Of a stretch of DNA of 64,000 nt, positions 1 to 8,627 are shown one piece after another. Position 1 is the stretch's first letter; every line of letters begins with the position of its first letter. The DNA lies in the NCBI GenBank assembly GCA_964617625.1, contig CAZTZL010000005.1, forward strand, positions 12,098 to 76,097, read 5' to 3'. The translations under genes and the position numbers were made by a program. Below the pieces are notes generated by a model. The model saw only the letters and a program-made list of their open reading frames with translations, was not told where the DNA came from and made no database searches. The DNA comes from CAZTZL01 sp964617625 (GTDB taxonomy: Bacteria > Zhuqueibacterota > QNDG01 > DSAB01).

Positions 1-2
1 TG

Positions 3-680
3 AGAGGAAACGACGAAAGAATAAAGGGCAGTGAAGTCGGAGCTGATGATTTTATTGCAAAACCTTTTAACCGTATTGAACTGTTAACTCGAATAAAATC
101 TTTATTACGAATAAAACGACTTCACGAAACACTTCAACAAAAAGTGGATGAATTGGAGAAAACACAAAAAAAACTGAAGCAAATGGCTGTTACAGATGGT
201 CTGACCGGGCTTCATAACTACCGTTCCTTCCGGAATCAGCTGCATATGGAATGTTCCAGGTCGGATCGATTCGGACTCCCATTTTCACTATTGATGATGG
301 ATATCGATCATTTCAAGAAATACAACGATAATTTCGGGCATCCAAACGGAGACAAAGTGCTGAGACGATTCGCGCGGCTTCTTTATGAGAATATACGTGA
401 AGTAGATTTTCTAGCAAGATATGGCGGGGAAGAATTTGTGCTCATTCTACCGGGAACGGATAAAAATTCAGCTGTAAATGTTTCGGAAAAATTAAGAAAT
501 CTGGTAGAACAATGTCCTTTTCCTAATGAAAAAAAATCATACGCCGGAAGTATTACAATGAGTGTGGGTATTGCTTCCTACCCATTGGATACCAAAGATG
601 AAGATGAATTAGTACAGCTTTCCGATAAAGCGCTGTACAAGGCAAAAAAGAGTGGCAGAAATTGCACCGCAATTGGATAA
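3..680 (+). CDS. REC-GGDEF response regulator, diguanylate cyclase (5' truncated)
   Basis: The reading frame is open from the window edge, so the protein starts outside. The first ~45 visible codons are the end of a receiver domain (a GADDFIAKPF block carrying the conserved Lys-Pro, then a helix and linker). A full GGDEF domain follows, with the active-site signature GGEEF and, five residues before it, REVD, which fits the RxxD inhibitory site for c-di-GMP. The family joins two GTP into c-di-GMP after receiver phosphorylation (PleD/WspR-like layout). An internal GTG at 144 could start a shorter product, but the upstream receiver sequence in the same frame argues against it. The next kinase gene begins 22 bases after the stop, so the two are probably co-transcribed. 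Confidence 0.9.
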   Translation, partial: RGNDERIKGSEVGADDFIAKPFNRIELLTRIKSLLRIKRLHETLQQKVDELEKTQKKLKQMAVTDGLTGLHNYRSFRNQLHMECSRSDRFGLPFSLLMMDIDHFKKYNDNFGHPNGDKVLRRFARLLYENIREVDFLARYGGEEFVLILPGTDKNSAVNVSEKLRNLVEQCPFPNEKKSYAGSITMSVGIASYPLDTKDEDELVQLSDKALYKAKKSGRNCTAIG

Positions 681-702
681 AATATATCCCGGGAGTATAT
701 TT

Positions 703-2859
703 TTGAAAAAGAAAAAAATGAAAAAAAGCAGTTTCATACGATCAGTTAATTTTTGGAAAGTTTTTCTTTTCTTTTCGGGATTCTTTTTCTTATTGATTTT
801 TCTGCTGCAATCGACTATTTCTGTAGATTCGGATCGAAATCCGAATCTTGCAATAGAAGATATGGTTTTTACGGAAGCACAGACACTGTGTCGTATAATT
901 GAGGAAAAGTGGGTCATTCAAAAGGTGGATCGATTAAAATCTTTGATCGTTTTAATGAATTCAAATTTTTCAGATACTCAGAACTTATTCGAAAAATGGC
1001 TTAAGGAAAACTCTGAATTTATTTCCGTTGCTTTGTACGATCCAGGCCGGCAGGGATCTATTCGTTCGATTCAAAAAGAATTCTGGAGTAAAGAAGAAAT
1101 ATCCTTTCTTAAAAAAGAAGAACGTCAGGATCTCTTTAAATTTTTGTTTGGTAAATCAGAGCTTTTGCCAGAAAATGGCTCCTGGTTAATTGGTGAAATC
1201 TATCCACAGGGAATATTGGATTATCCGATAATATCGGTACTGCTTTCATTTGAAAATAGAACCGGGAGTCACATTTTGGAAGGTAAATACAGAGTTGAAG
1301 GGTTACAAAGACTTCTCGAACGTCATATATCAAGCGATGAATCTATTGCTATAGAGGACCAGGCAAATCATACTTTATTCAAAACATCCACAAAAGAGAT
1401 TTTGAATGTTAAAATCAACCATGAAACAGGTTTGCATTGGACGGACAATGGAATTTCTGTTTCAATTCCGTTTGCTTACCTTCCCTGGAAATTCAATTTA
1501 CGAAAAGATATTCCCAGGTTTTCTAACAGAAATACGTGGTTTCGAAAAAATGCGGCATACTTTATTGAAGGTGGTTTTATCTTCATTCTCATTTTAAGTT
1601 TGTTATTGTCGAGCTGGATTGATTTTCCAGTTAAAAACCTTGTTACTCATGCCACTGAAGTAGGGAGGGGAAGATTCCAGGCGAGAATTCCTGTTCAGAA
1701 AGATCGTGAAATGCAAAAGCTGGCCAAATTAATTAACTATATGGTCGAAGAAATGGATCACATGCAAAATATCAATGTTAGTGAAATAATTAATGAAAAG
1801 ATTAAAACAGAAACAATCATTCGCAACATTGCAGACGGATTGATAGTAACAGATTCAAAGGACCGCATCCTGGTAGTCAATTCGGTTGCGGAAAAATGGT
1901 TCAATCTGAAGGAGAAAGAAGTTGTCCATAAGCTTATCAACACTTGTTTGAAAATCGAAACTTTCGCATCTCTGATTCAAAAAGTTAAACAAGGAAAAGA
2001 CAAATCTGCAAAAGAATTTAATTACAGGGTCGTTGGTGAAAGACGGGAACGGGTTTTTCAGGCGCATGCATCAAAAGTAAAGGGGAAAAAGAAGGAATTT
2101 ATTGGTATTGTTACTGTGATTCGGGATGTCACCAAAGAGCGTGAAGCGGACCGTCTGAAAACGGATCTTGTGTCAATGGTGGCTCATGAATTGAAATCAC
2201 CCTTAACTTCTATATTCGGATTCAGCGAGTTGCTCCTCGAATCCAACCTGAAAGATTCCCAGTCAAAAGAGTATGCACAAGTGATTCAAACCGAATCAAG
2301 CCGGTTGACAGAATTGATTAACAAATTCCTGGATTTGTCCAAACTCGAAGCCGGAAAAACGGAAGTGAGAATGACTGCATTTGATATAAAACAGGTTATT
2401 CAACAAGTGATAGAAACCAATCGTATGCAGGTAGAGAAAAAAGAAATACGCGCGATTACGGATATTCAAGAAAATTTATCATTCGCTTTTGGTGATCAGG
2501 ATATGGTGGAACAGGTTCTTCAGAATCTGTATAACAACGCGATCAAGTACAGTCCCAAAAGGTCTAAAATCGGCATCGAGGTTAAGGAAAGCAAAGACGA
2601 GATTATAGTCAATGTGATTGACAATGGATACGGCATTCCTAAAGATGCGTTGCCAAATATATTCGAAAAGTTTTATCGCGTGATCGATACCGAAGGATAT
2701 GATGAGGTTGAAGGTTCGGGTCTGGGATTGGCACTCACCAAGGAAATTGTAGAAAGACATGGTGGTACAATCTCAGTTAAAAGCCGCTTGGGTGTGGGAT
2801 CAGTTTTTACATTTACGCTACCCAGAAGCAACTCGACTCTTTCAGGTCGAACAAATTAA
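703..2859 (+). CDS. Membrane sensor histidine kinase (HAMP-PAS-HisKA-HATPase)
   Basis: About 718 residues. A hydrophobic segment at ~18-36, a periplasmic sensor region of ~250 residues with no recognised fold, and a second membrane segment at ~290-312 lead into HAMP and PAS. The HisKA box MVAHELKSPL carries the phosphorylated His495. The ATPase has an N box (QNLYNNAIKYSPK) and G boxes (DNGYGIP, GSGLGL). The frame is open from 652, which would overlap the previous gene. I chose TTG 703 because GGGAG at 691-695 lies 7 bases upstream; ATG 718 is the alternative. It sits between a diguanylate cyclase and a second kinase plus NtrC-type regulator, so its partner could be either. The ligand is unknown. 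Confidence 0.88.
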   Translation: MKKKKMKKSSFIRSVNFWKVFLFFSGFFFLLIFLLQSTISVDSDRNPNLAIEDMVFTEAQTLCRIIEEKWVIQKVDRLKSLIVLMNSNFSDTQNLFEKWLKENSEFISVALYDPGRQGSIRSIQKEFWSKEEISFLKKEERQDLFKFLFGKSELLPENGSWLIGEIYPQGILDYPIISVLLSFENRTGSHILEGKYRVEGLQRLLERHISSDESIAIEDQANHTLFKTSTKEILNVKINHETGLHWTDNGISVSIPFAYLPWKFNLRKDIPRFSNRNTWFRKNAAYFIEGGFIFILILSLLLSSWIDFPVKNLVTHATEVGRGRFQARIPVQKDREMQKLAKLINYMVEEMDHMQNINVSEIINEKIKTETIIRNIADGLIVTDSKDRILVVNSVAEKWFNLKEKEVVHKLINTCLKIETFASLIQKVKQGKDKSAKEFNYRVVGERRERVFQAHASKVKGKKKEFIGIVTVIRDVTKEREADRLKTDLVSMVAHELKSPLTSIFGFSELLLESNLKDSQSKEYAQVIQTESSRLTELINKFLDLSKLEAGKTEVRMTAFDIKQVIQQVIETNRMQVEKKEIRAITDIQENLSFAFGDQDMVEQVLQNLYNNAIKYSPKRSKIGIEVKESKDEIIVNVIDNGYGIPKDALPNIFEKFYRVIDTEGYDEVEGSGLGLALTKEIVERHGGTISVKSRLGVGSVFTFTLPRSNSTLSGRTN

Positions 2860-2891
2860 TGGCATGTTACTTATAGATATAAAGTGAGTGA

Positions 2892-4802
2892 ATGAAAACG
2901 GTGCATCAAAAACAAAAAATTTTATTGATTGATCGAAATCAGGCATCGGAAAAATTTTTATCCGATGCATTCAAGCAAAAAGGTTATTCAGTTGTTCGGA
3001 TTTCTTCGGGTGAAAACGCGCTGAAACTGTTTGATCAAATTAATCCGACCCTTGTTTTTTCTGAATTAAAAACCGATGATTTGGATGGCACTCAAATATT
3101 TTATCACTTGAAAAATCAAAAAAGCCATTCGAATCATGCACAGGTACCATTTGTATTTTATTCGGAAAGTCAAATTCAAGAACCGCTTGCAAAAAAGCTG
3201 TTTGACGATGGATTAACCGGGTGGTATTCCAAATCCATTCATGCCGAAGAATTGAATCAAATTGTCGATAATCTTGTTCTTTCACACAATGTTCGAAAAC
3301 GAACTCAAGAACTACAGCAGGAAGTCAGGCGGTCAGAATTCTGGTACAGGGATCAACTGGAAAATGCAAATGATTTTATTTTTACACTGGATGACCAGGG
3401 GAATTTTATCTATTTAAATAATCGGTTTACGCCGCTTACCGGTTTCGGGAAAGAAACATGGCTCGGCAAGAAATTTATTGCTTTAATTGATCATAAAGAT
3501 CAGGAGATCGTCGAGGAACATTATCAGGTGATTCATCAGGGGCGTGCGCGGGTGTTTGAAGCCCAAATTACAGGGAAGCACACACTCAGACACATGCTTT
3601 CTTTCAGCATTACACCTATTTTCGAAAAGGGATCCATTGTTGGTGCCATGGGAATAGGCAGGGATATCACAGATCAGAAAAAAATGGAAAATGAAATCAT
3701 CACTCTTAAAAACTTCAATGAAAGTATCATTCAGAGTATGGAGGCTGGCTTGTTGACAGTCAATTTAAGCGGAAGTATAACCTCTATCAATACAGGCGGA
3801 TGCAATATTTTGGGAATGCAGGAAAAAGATTTAATCGGGAAGAAATTATCATCTGTTCTCCGACCCGAAGAAGTAACCGTTATTTTATCCAAACCCCGAT
3901 CCCCGAAATCACTTCGGTATAGCCGGGAAATGGAATTAACTATCCGAAGCGGAGAAAAAATATGTATCGGCTTTACTGCAACTGACCGAAGTGATAATCA
4001 GGGAAATAAAGTTGGGACCATTGTATCTTTCAGAGATATTACCCAGTTGAAACAGATGCAGTCAGAAGTTATTCGGATGGATCGGCTGGCGTCTCTAGGA
4101 GTCTTGGCTTCGGGTATTGCCCATGAAATTAAAAATCCTCTGGCCGGTATAAAAACATTAGCTCAAGCTTGTATGGAAGAATTTGAAGACAGAGATCCGA
4201 AAATTGAATATCTGACGAGAATAATCAATCAGGTGAATCGATTGAATGATTTATTAAAAACATTTTTTGCCTATGCAAGACCGAAGCCACCGGATAAAAA
4301 ACATCATTCGTTTGCAGCGATTCTGGGAGAGGTGATTCATCTTGTCAGTAAAAGAATGGAAAATACGGGAATTTTATACAAAGAAACTATTGAAGAAGAA
4401 TTGCCTGATGTTTATATTGATTCTCAACAAATTCAACAAGTGTTGTTAAATCTTGTTTTGAACGCAATCGATGCAATGCCGGAAGGCGGTAATTTGGAAG
4501 TGATTGCCAGGCCACTAAGTGTAAATAATTATAAAACCAGAAGTCCCCATTCTAAAAAAGCAGGGAGGAGACCGGTTGAATCTATTGAAATTTGCATACG
4601 CGACAGTGGTATCGGAATTGATAAGTACAAACTGGAAGAAATATTCAATCCATTTTTTACTACAAAACCGAGCGGTTTGGGCCTGGGACTTTCAATTGTG
4701 CATCGAATTATTGAAGAGCATCAGGGAGAAATACGTGTACAAAGTGAATTAGGACAGGGGACTTCATTTCGATTGACCTTGCATACAGGAGAAAAAAAAT
4801 GA
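2892..4802 (+). CDS. Cytoplasmic PAS sensor kinase (NtrB-like) with degenerate N-terminal receiver
   Basis: 636 residues without membrane segments. Order: receiver-like domain (~8-130), coiled linker, two PAS domains (~150-265 and ~275-390), a HisKA box HEIKNPLAGIKT with His411, and an HATPase with the DSGIGI and GLGLGLSIV boxes typical of NtrB/AtoS kinases. In the receiver the phosphoacceptor Asp position holds Glu58 (LVFSELK where the NtrC partner has LVLLDLK), and the switch Lys is followed by Ser rather than Pro. It is therefore probably a pseudo-receiver used for binding. The stop overlaps the start of the sigma54 activator by 4 bases, so the two very likely form one two-component pair. 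Confidence 0.9.
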   Translation: MKTVHQKQKILLIDRNQASEKFLSDAFKQKGYSVVRISSGENALKLFDQINPTLVFSELKTDDLDGTQIFYHLKNQKSHSNHAQVPFVFYSESQIQEPLAKKLFDDGLTGWYSKSIHAEELNQIVDNLVLSHNVRKRTQELQQEVRRSEFWYRDQLENANDFIFTLDDQGNFIYLNNRFTPLTGFGKETWLGKKFIALIDHKDQEIVEEHYQVIHQGRARVFEAQITGKHTLRHMLSFSITPIFEKGSIVGAMGIGRDITDQKKMENEIITLKNFNESIIQSMEAGLLTVNLSGSITSINTGGCNILGMQEKDLIGKKLSSVLRPEEVTVILSKPRSPKSLRYSREMELTIRSGEKICIGFTATDRSDNQGNKVGTIVSFRDITQLKQMQSEVIRMDRLASLGVLASGIAHEIKNPLAGIKTLAQACMEEFEDRDPKIEYLTRIINQVNRLNDLLKTFFAYARPKPPDKKHHSFAAILGEVIHLVSKRMENTGILYKETIEEELPDVYIDSQQIQQVLLNLVLNAIDAMPEGGNLEVIARPLSVNNYKTRSPHSKKAGRRPVESIEICIRDSGIGIDKYKLEEIFNPFFTTKPSGLGLGLSIVHRIIEEHQGEIRVQSELGQGTSFRLTLHTGEKK

Positions 4803-6166
4803 CAGATGCAAAGATACTTATTGTGGAAGACAATGAAGATATGGCGTTTACATTATCTAAAGTATTAAAAAAAGAAGGCTATCAGATATTTTCGGCAAAT
4901 ACAGGTGAAAAAGGACTTGAGATATTTGAACAGGAATTGGTCGATCTTGTTCTCTTGGATTTAAAACTCCCAAAAATAAATGGAATTGTCGCATTGAAAA
5001 GAATGAAAGATATCGATAATGACAGCATTGTTATCATGATGACTGCAATGAGTGATGCCAAACCCGCCATAGAGGCCATGAAAAAAGGTGCATATGATTA
5101 TTTGATGAAACCTTTTGAATTAGATGAACTGAAACTGGTGGTTAAAAAAGCTTTGGAAGTTCATCAACTCAAGCGGGAAGTTGTTCGGTTACGACGTGAA
5201 CATGAAGAAAAAAATCCCTTGGATGCGATTTATGGAAAAAGTGAATCGATAGACAAAATCAGAGACTTGATTAAAATTGTGGCACAAACACCCAAAACTT
5301 CAGTACTGATACAGGGAGAAAGTGGTACAGGAAAAGAACTTGTTGCAAATGCTGTTCATGAATCAAGCAGCCGTGCAAACATGCCTTTTATCAAACTCAA
5401 TTGTAGCGCAATACCGGATAACCTGATGGAAAGTGAACTATTTGGACATGAAAAAGGGTCATTTACGGATGCCAAAAACACAAAAAAAGGAATGTTCGAA
5501 CTTGCCAACGGCGGTACGATTTTCCTTGATGAAATCTCAAGTATGAAAATCGAATTACAGCCAAAACTGTTACGTGTTATTGAATCTCAAACATTTAAAA
5601 GAATCGGCGGTATCACTGATATCCATATCGATGTCCGCGTGATTACTGCAACAAATACCGACCTTTTAACTCTGGTTAACAACAAACAATTCAGAGATGA
5701 TTTATATTACCGGCTTAAAGTTATGGAAATAAATCTGCAACCATTACGGGAACGAAAGGAAGACATTCTGATTCTTGTTAAATTATTTTTGGAAACTTTC
5801 AATAAAGATTTTAACAGAAATGTACAGAAACTAAATAAAGAAACTGAAAATTTATTATTGGCCTATCAATGGCCGGGTAATATTCGAGAACTTAAAAATG
5901 TGATCGAAAGAGGGGTTATTTTGTGTCAGGAAGAACAATTATTGCCAGAACATCTTCCTTTGGAGCTTCAGGAAGGCGGAGGAAGGAGACCCGTATCTTC
6001 AAGCAAAATTTCTTTTGGAAATGTGTCTTTACAGGAAATGGAAAGATATCATATCATGGAAGTTTTGAAATCCGTTAAAAACAATAAATCAAAGGCCGCC
6101 CGAATTCTGGACATATCGCGTTCTACATTAAGAGAGAAATTAAAAGGTTATGAAATTCCCGAGTGA
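4799..6166 (+). CDS. NtrC-family sigma54-dependent response regulator
   Basis: 455 residues: receiver (~5-118, phosphoacceptor Asp54, acidic pair Glu10/Asp11), AAA+ ATPase (~145-385) with Walker A GESGTGKE at ~173-180, and a C-terminal Fis-type helix-turn-helix (NNKSKAARILDISRSTLREK). The family hydrolyses ATP to open complexes made by sigma54 RNA polymerase. The loop that touches sigma54, usually GAFTGA, reads GSFTDA; the key Thr is kept. It is translationally coupled (ATGA) to the kinase before it. A sigma54-type promoter lies 146 bases after its stop, in front of the next operon, making that operon a likely target. Confidence 0.93.
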   Translation: MTDAKILIVEDNEDMAFTLSKVLKKEGYQIFSANTGEKGLEIFEQELVDLVLLDLKLPKINGIVALKRMKDIDNDSIVIMMTAMSDAKPAIEAMKKGAYDYLMKPFELDELKLVVKKALEVHQLKREVVRLRREHEEKNPLDAIYGKSESIDKIRDLIKIVAQTPKTSVLIQGESGTGKELVANAVHESSSRANMPFIKLNCSAIPDNLMESELFGHEKGSFTDAKNTKKGMFELANGGTIFLDEISSMKIELQPKLLRVIESQTFKRIGGITDIHIDVRVITATNTDLLTLVNNKQFRDDLYYRLKVMEINLQPLRERKEDILILVKLFLETFNKDFNRNVQKLNKETENLLLAYQWPGNIRELKNVIERGVILCQEEQLLPEHLPLELQEGGGRRPVSSSKISFGNVSLQEMERYHIMEVLKSVKNNKSKAARILDISRSTLREKLKGYEIPE

Positions 6167-6240
6167 ATTGTTTCTGACCACCTTTTAGTTATATCAACAA
6201 ATGAAATCATCAAAATCACATAATTCCCCTGCATTTCTTT

Positions 6241-6258
6241 CTCTTTATTATTAAAGAG
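6241..6258. repeat. Short inverted repeat between activator gene and receiver gene
   Basis: CTCTTTA and TAAAGAG are perfect 7-base inverted arms around a TTAT loop, 75 bases after the activator stop. No T-run follows, so a terminator is unlikely. It lies ~54 bases upstream of the -24 element and could be an operator half of the downstream promoter. Confidence 0.3.
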
Positions 6259-6290
6259 TTTAGCAAACTATATCATACACAACATTTCTT

Positions 6291-6307
6291 AACATTGTGA
6301 CAATGTT
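6291..6307. promoter_or_regulatory. 17-bp perfect palindrome next to sigma54 promoter
   Basis: AACATTGT-G-ACAATGTT is a perfect 8-1-8 palindrome ending 4 bases before the -24 element at 6312. It looks like a dimeric regulator site. This close to the promoter, repression is as plausible as activation, because classical enhancer sites lie 80-150 bases upstream. I did not see a second copy in the other intergenic regions. Confidence 0.5.
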
Positions 6308-6311
6308 TCCC

Positions 6312-6327
6312 TGGTATGGATTTTGCC
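6312..6327 (+). promoter_or_regulatory. Sigma54 (-24/-12) promoter of the receiver-ftsZ operon
   Basis: TGGTATG-GATT-TTGCC matches the consensus TGGYAYR-N4-TTGCW with exact GG-N10-GC spacing; only the last base differs. Predicted transcription start is ~6338, 26 bases before the ATG at 6364. It follows directly downstream of an NtrC-type activator gene. Confidence 0.75.
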
Positions 6328-6363
6328 TGTTTAATAGGCATATCTTTTAAATGTTAAATTATT

Positions 6364-6780
6364 ATGAAAATTAAAATAAAAAAAAGAATTCTCATTGTTG
6401 ATGACGAAGAAGATCTAACCTGGAGTATTTCAAAGGGCTTATTAAAAGATCAGAATACCTTTGAGGTTGTGTGCACCAATTCAGGAAAGAGCGCACTAAA
6501 TCTGCTTTCAAAGAAGAAATATGATTTACTGGTTACAGATATCCGCATGCCCGGTGGAAATGGACTGACTCTATTAAAAAAAGCAAAGGATATGTTCCCC
6601 TCAACCAAAATCATTGTCATGACTGCGTATGGATCCAGTGAAATAAAAGATATTCTCGATCGTACATCAACATATGGATATATTGAAAAGCCGTTTGAAT
6701 TTAAAGATCTGCGCGATCTGATTTTTCGTTTTTTAAACGAAAAATCAAATAATGGAAAACATAATCTTAAAACCAAATAA
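6364..6780 (+). CDS. Stand-alone CheY-like receiver protein
   Basis: 138 residues: a single receiver domain with nothing fused. The acidic pair Asp13/Asp14, phosphoacceptor Asp59 (VTDIRMPG), the Thr in IIVMTAYG and the Lys in YIEKPFE are all present, so it should be phosphorylatable. The ~20 C-terminal residues are basic and probably disordered. No strong Shine-Dalgarno is visible before the ATG. It is 61 bases upstream of an FtsZ that carries a CheA-P1-like domain, and P1/Hpt domains are natural partners of receivers, so a direct interaction is a reasonable guess. Expression is probably sigma54-dependent. Confidence 0.9.
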   Translation: MKIKIKKRILIVDDEEDLTWSISKGLLKDQNTFEVVCTNSGKSALNLLSKKKYDLLVTDIRMPGGNGLTLLKKAKDMFPSTKIIVMTAYGSSEIKDILDRTSTYGYIEKPFEFKDLRDLIFRFLNEKSNNGKHNLKTK

Positions 6781-6841
6781 GTTTTATTATTGATTGTTTT
6801 TAATAGGAATTAATTAAGATCTTTCAGGAAGGATAGTTTGG

Positions 6842-8419
6842 ATGAAAAAAAGTTCTAAAAAAATGTCCGCAGCATCTCTGCATACTCCCCCTGAATCAAT
6901 CTATGCTTACAACACTATCATTACGGTCATGGGAGCCGGGGGTGGGGGAAACAATACAATAAATAGGCTTATAAGAAGCGGACTAAAAGGTATTTATACA
7001 ATCGCAGTAAATACGGATGCACAGGATTTACTTGCCAGCCACGCGGATAGAAAAATCCTAATTGGGAAAAATATTACAGGGGGACTCGGTGCAGGAGGAG
7101 ATCCCGAAATCGGCGAGCGATCTGCAGAAGAATGCAAGGATATTCTGATGACTGCTCTTGAAGGAACTGATATGCTATTTATTACCTGCGGATTAGGTGG
7201 TGGAACAGGTACGGGATCTTTACCTGTCATTGCAGATATTGCCCGAAACCAGGGGATATTGACCATAGCTATTGTTACTATGCCATTTTCTGATGAAGGA
7301 ATCATTCGTTGGGAGAATGCGCAAGTCGGATTGGAAAAACTAAAAAAAGTAACCGATACGGTTATTGTTATGAGAAATGATCGGCTTTTGGAGCTTGTAT
7401 CTGATTTACCGCTTGATCAGGCTTTTGAAAAAGGTGATGAAATTTTGGTTGAGGCTTTATCGGGACTTTCCAATTTGGTACTAAAAAAAGGGTTGATCAA
7501 TTTGGATTTTGCCGATGTTTCTGTAATTCTCAGAGACGGTCCCGATGCGGTGATCGGAATGGGGGCAAGTGATTCCGAGAACAGGGTCGAGGAATCTGTC
7601 AATCGGGCCATCACCCATCCAATGCTGGAAATAGGTAATTATCGTGCAAACAGTGTACTCATATATATCGCAGGCGGTCCTGATATGACCTTGAAAGAGG
7701 CACGGCAGGCAATTCAATTTCTATCACAGAAACTTGATCCAAGCGCCAGAATTATATGGGGCCTTCATGTTGAAAAAAATCTCAAACGAGCAATGAAAGT
7801 TCTTATTATACTAACTGGATTGCAAAAACTGGAAGAAGAAATAAATGAGGCTGAAACATATCAAATTGAGGAACTGGATCTTTCATCAGCGAACCTGGAC
7901 AAAGGGAAAAATTTTAAAATTGATGAACCTATTTATGAAGATGGGAAAAGTATATTTGATATAAAAGAATCAATTTTTCAACAGGGAGAAAGTATTGAAT
8001 CCAAGCCCAGACCCACAAAAGCAGTAACTAAAACAACCAAACTTTTCTACAAAATACTCGAAGAAGAAGCCATGAATGATTTAAAGCGATTTGAACGTTC
8101 CATCCATTTTTTAAGAGAAAATTTGGAGAATCGGAAAGCTTTGATGGATGCCAAGCAATCATGTAAATTACTTCAGGCTTCAGCACAGATGTTTGGATTT
8201 GATGAAATAAGCCAGCTACTGTCTTCCATTGGAAATATCCTTGGTAATGTGCAGTCAAGAGATTTGAAGTTAACTCCCAAGGTACTCGATTCGCTTTCCC
8301 TGGCAATGGAAATGGTTGTCGATCTTATAGAAAATCAAAGCGATGGCTATGGCGAAACAGGTTATATTGTCGACCGGCTCAGGGAATTGAAAGAAGAGCG
8401 GTTCGAATCAACAAAATAA
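6842..8419 (+). CDS. FtsZ-like GTPase with C-terminal pseudo-Hpt (CheA P1-like) domain
   Basis: 525 residues. Residues ~20-330 are a complete FtsZ core: GAGGGGNN loop, NTDAQDL, tubulin signature GGGTGTG (119-125), MRNDRLL, and the T7 synergy loop NLDFADV with Asp222/Asp225, so GTP hydrolysis and polymerisation are expected. The usual tail peptide that binds FtsA/ZipA is absent. After a linker (~335-400), residues ~402-500 resemble the CheA P1 histidine-phosphotransfer bundle: FYKILEEEA at the start, ASAQMFGFDEIS in the middle. At the phosphorylated His position there is Lys442, so phosphotransfer is not expected. AGGAAGG at 6827-6833 is the ribosome site. The gene is outside any division cluster, behind a receiver gene. 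It may be the main FtsZ or a specialised paralogue. Confidence 0.9.
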   Translation: MKKSSKKMSAASLHTPPESIYAYNTIITVMGAGGGGNNTINRLIRSGLKGIYTIAVNTDAQDLLASHADRKILIGKNITGGLGAGGDPEIGERSAEECKDILMTALEGTDMLFITCGLGGGTGTGSLPVIADIARNQGILTIAIVTMPFSDEGIIRWENAQVGLEKLKKVTDTVIVMRNDRLLELVSDLPLDQAFEKGDEILVEALSGLSNLVLKKGLINLDFADVSVILRDGPDAVIGMGASDSENRVEESVNRAITHPMLEIGNYRANSVLIYIAGGPDMTLKEARQAIQFLSQKLDPSARIIWGLHVEKNLKRAMKVLIILTGLQKLEEEINEAETYQIEELDLSSANLDKGKNFKIDEPIYEDGKSIFDIKESIFQQGESIESKPRPTKAVTKTTKLFYKILEEEAMNDLKRFERSIHFLRENLENRKALMDAKQSCKLLQASAQMFGFDEISQLLSSIGNILGNVQSRDLKLTPKVLDSLSLAMEMVVDLIENQSDGYGETGYIVDRLRELKEERFESTK

Positions 8420-8429
8420 ACATATTTCT

Positions 8430-8457
8430 TTTGGTAAAATATCGATATTTTACCAAA
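8430..8457. repeat. 28-bp perfect palindrome after the ftsZ-like gene
   Basis: Arms of 14 bases (TTTGGTAAAATATC and its exact complement) meet without a spacer, 10 bases after the ftsZ stop. As RNA it could form a long AU-rich hairpin (transcript end or 3' protection); as DNA it could be a protein-binding site. No clear T-run follows. Confidence 0.5.
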
Positions 8458-8598
8458 TACATTGAATTCCTTGAAGACCAATAATAGTCTATTTAACCAA
8501 TTCATTGGTGATAGATGACTCTTGCCATTTGATACTCAGTTATTTGTGATTTAATATTTCAGTAAATACAGGAAGTTCTTGTATTTATTAAAATACTC

Positions 8599-8627
8599 TT
8601 GACTTTTTATTAAAATGATGTTAAATT
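8599..8627 (+). promoter_or_regulatory. Sigma70-type promoter for tRNA-Val
   Basis: TTGACT (8599-8604), a 17-base spacer and TAAATT (8622-8627). Start would be ~8634, a few bases before the mature tRNA 5' end. The thrS run may be read from here too. Confidence 0.5.

Noticed and set aside
2860..2876. Sigma54-like TGGCATG upstream of the kinase gene at 2892
   Set aside because: The -24 half is good but the -12 half reads TTAT instead of TTGC; the essential GC is absent.
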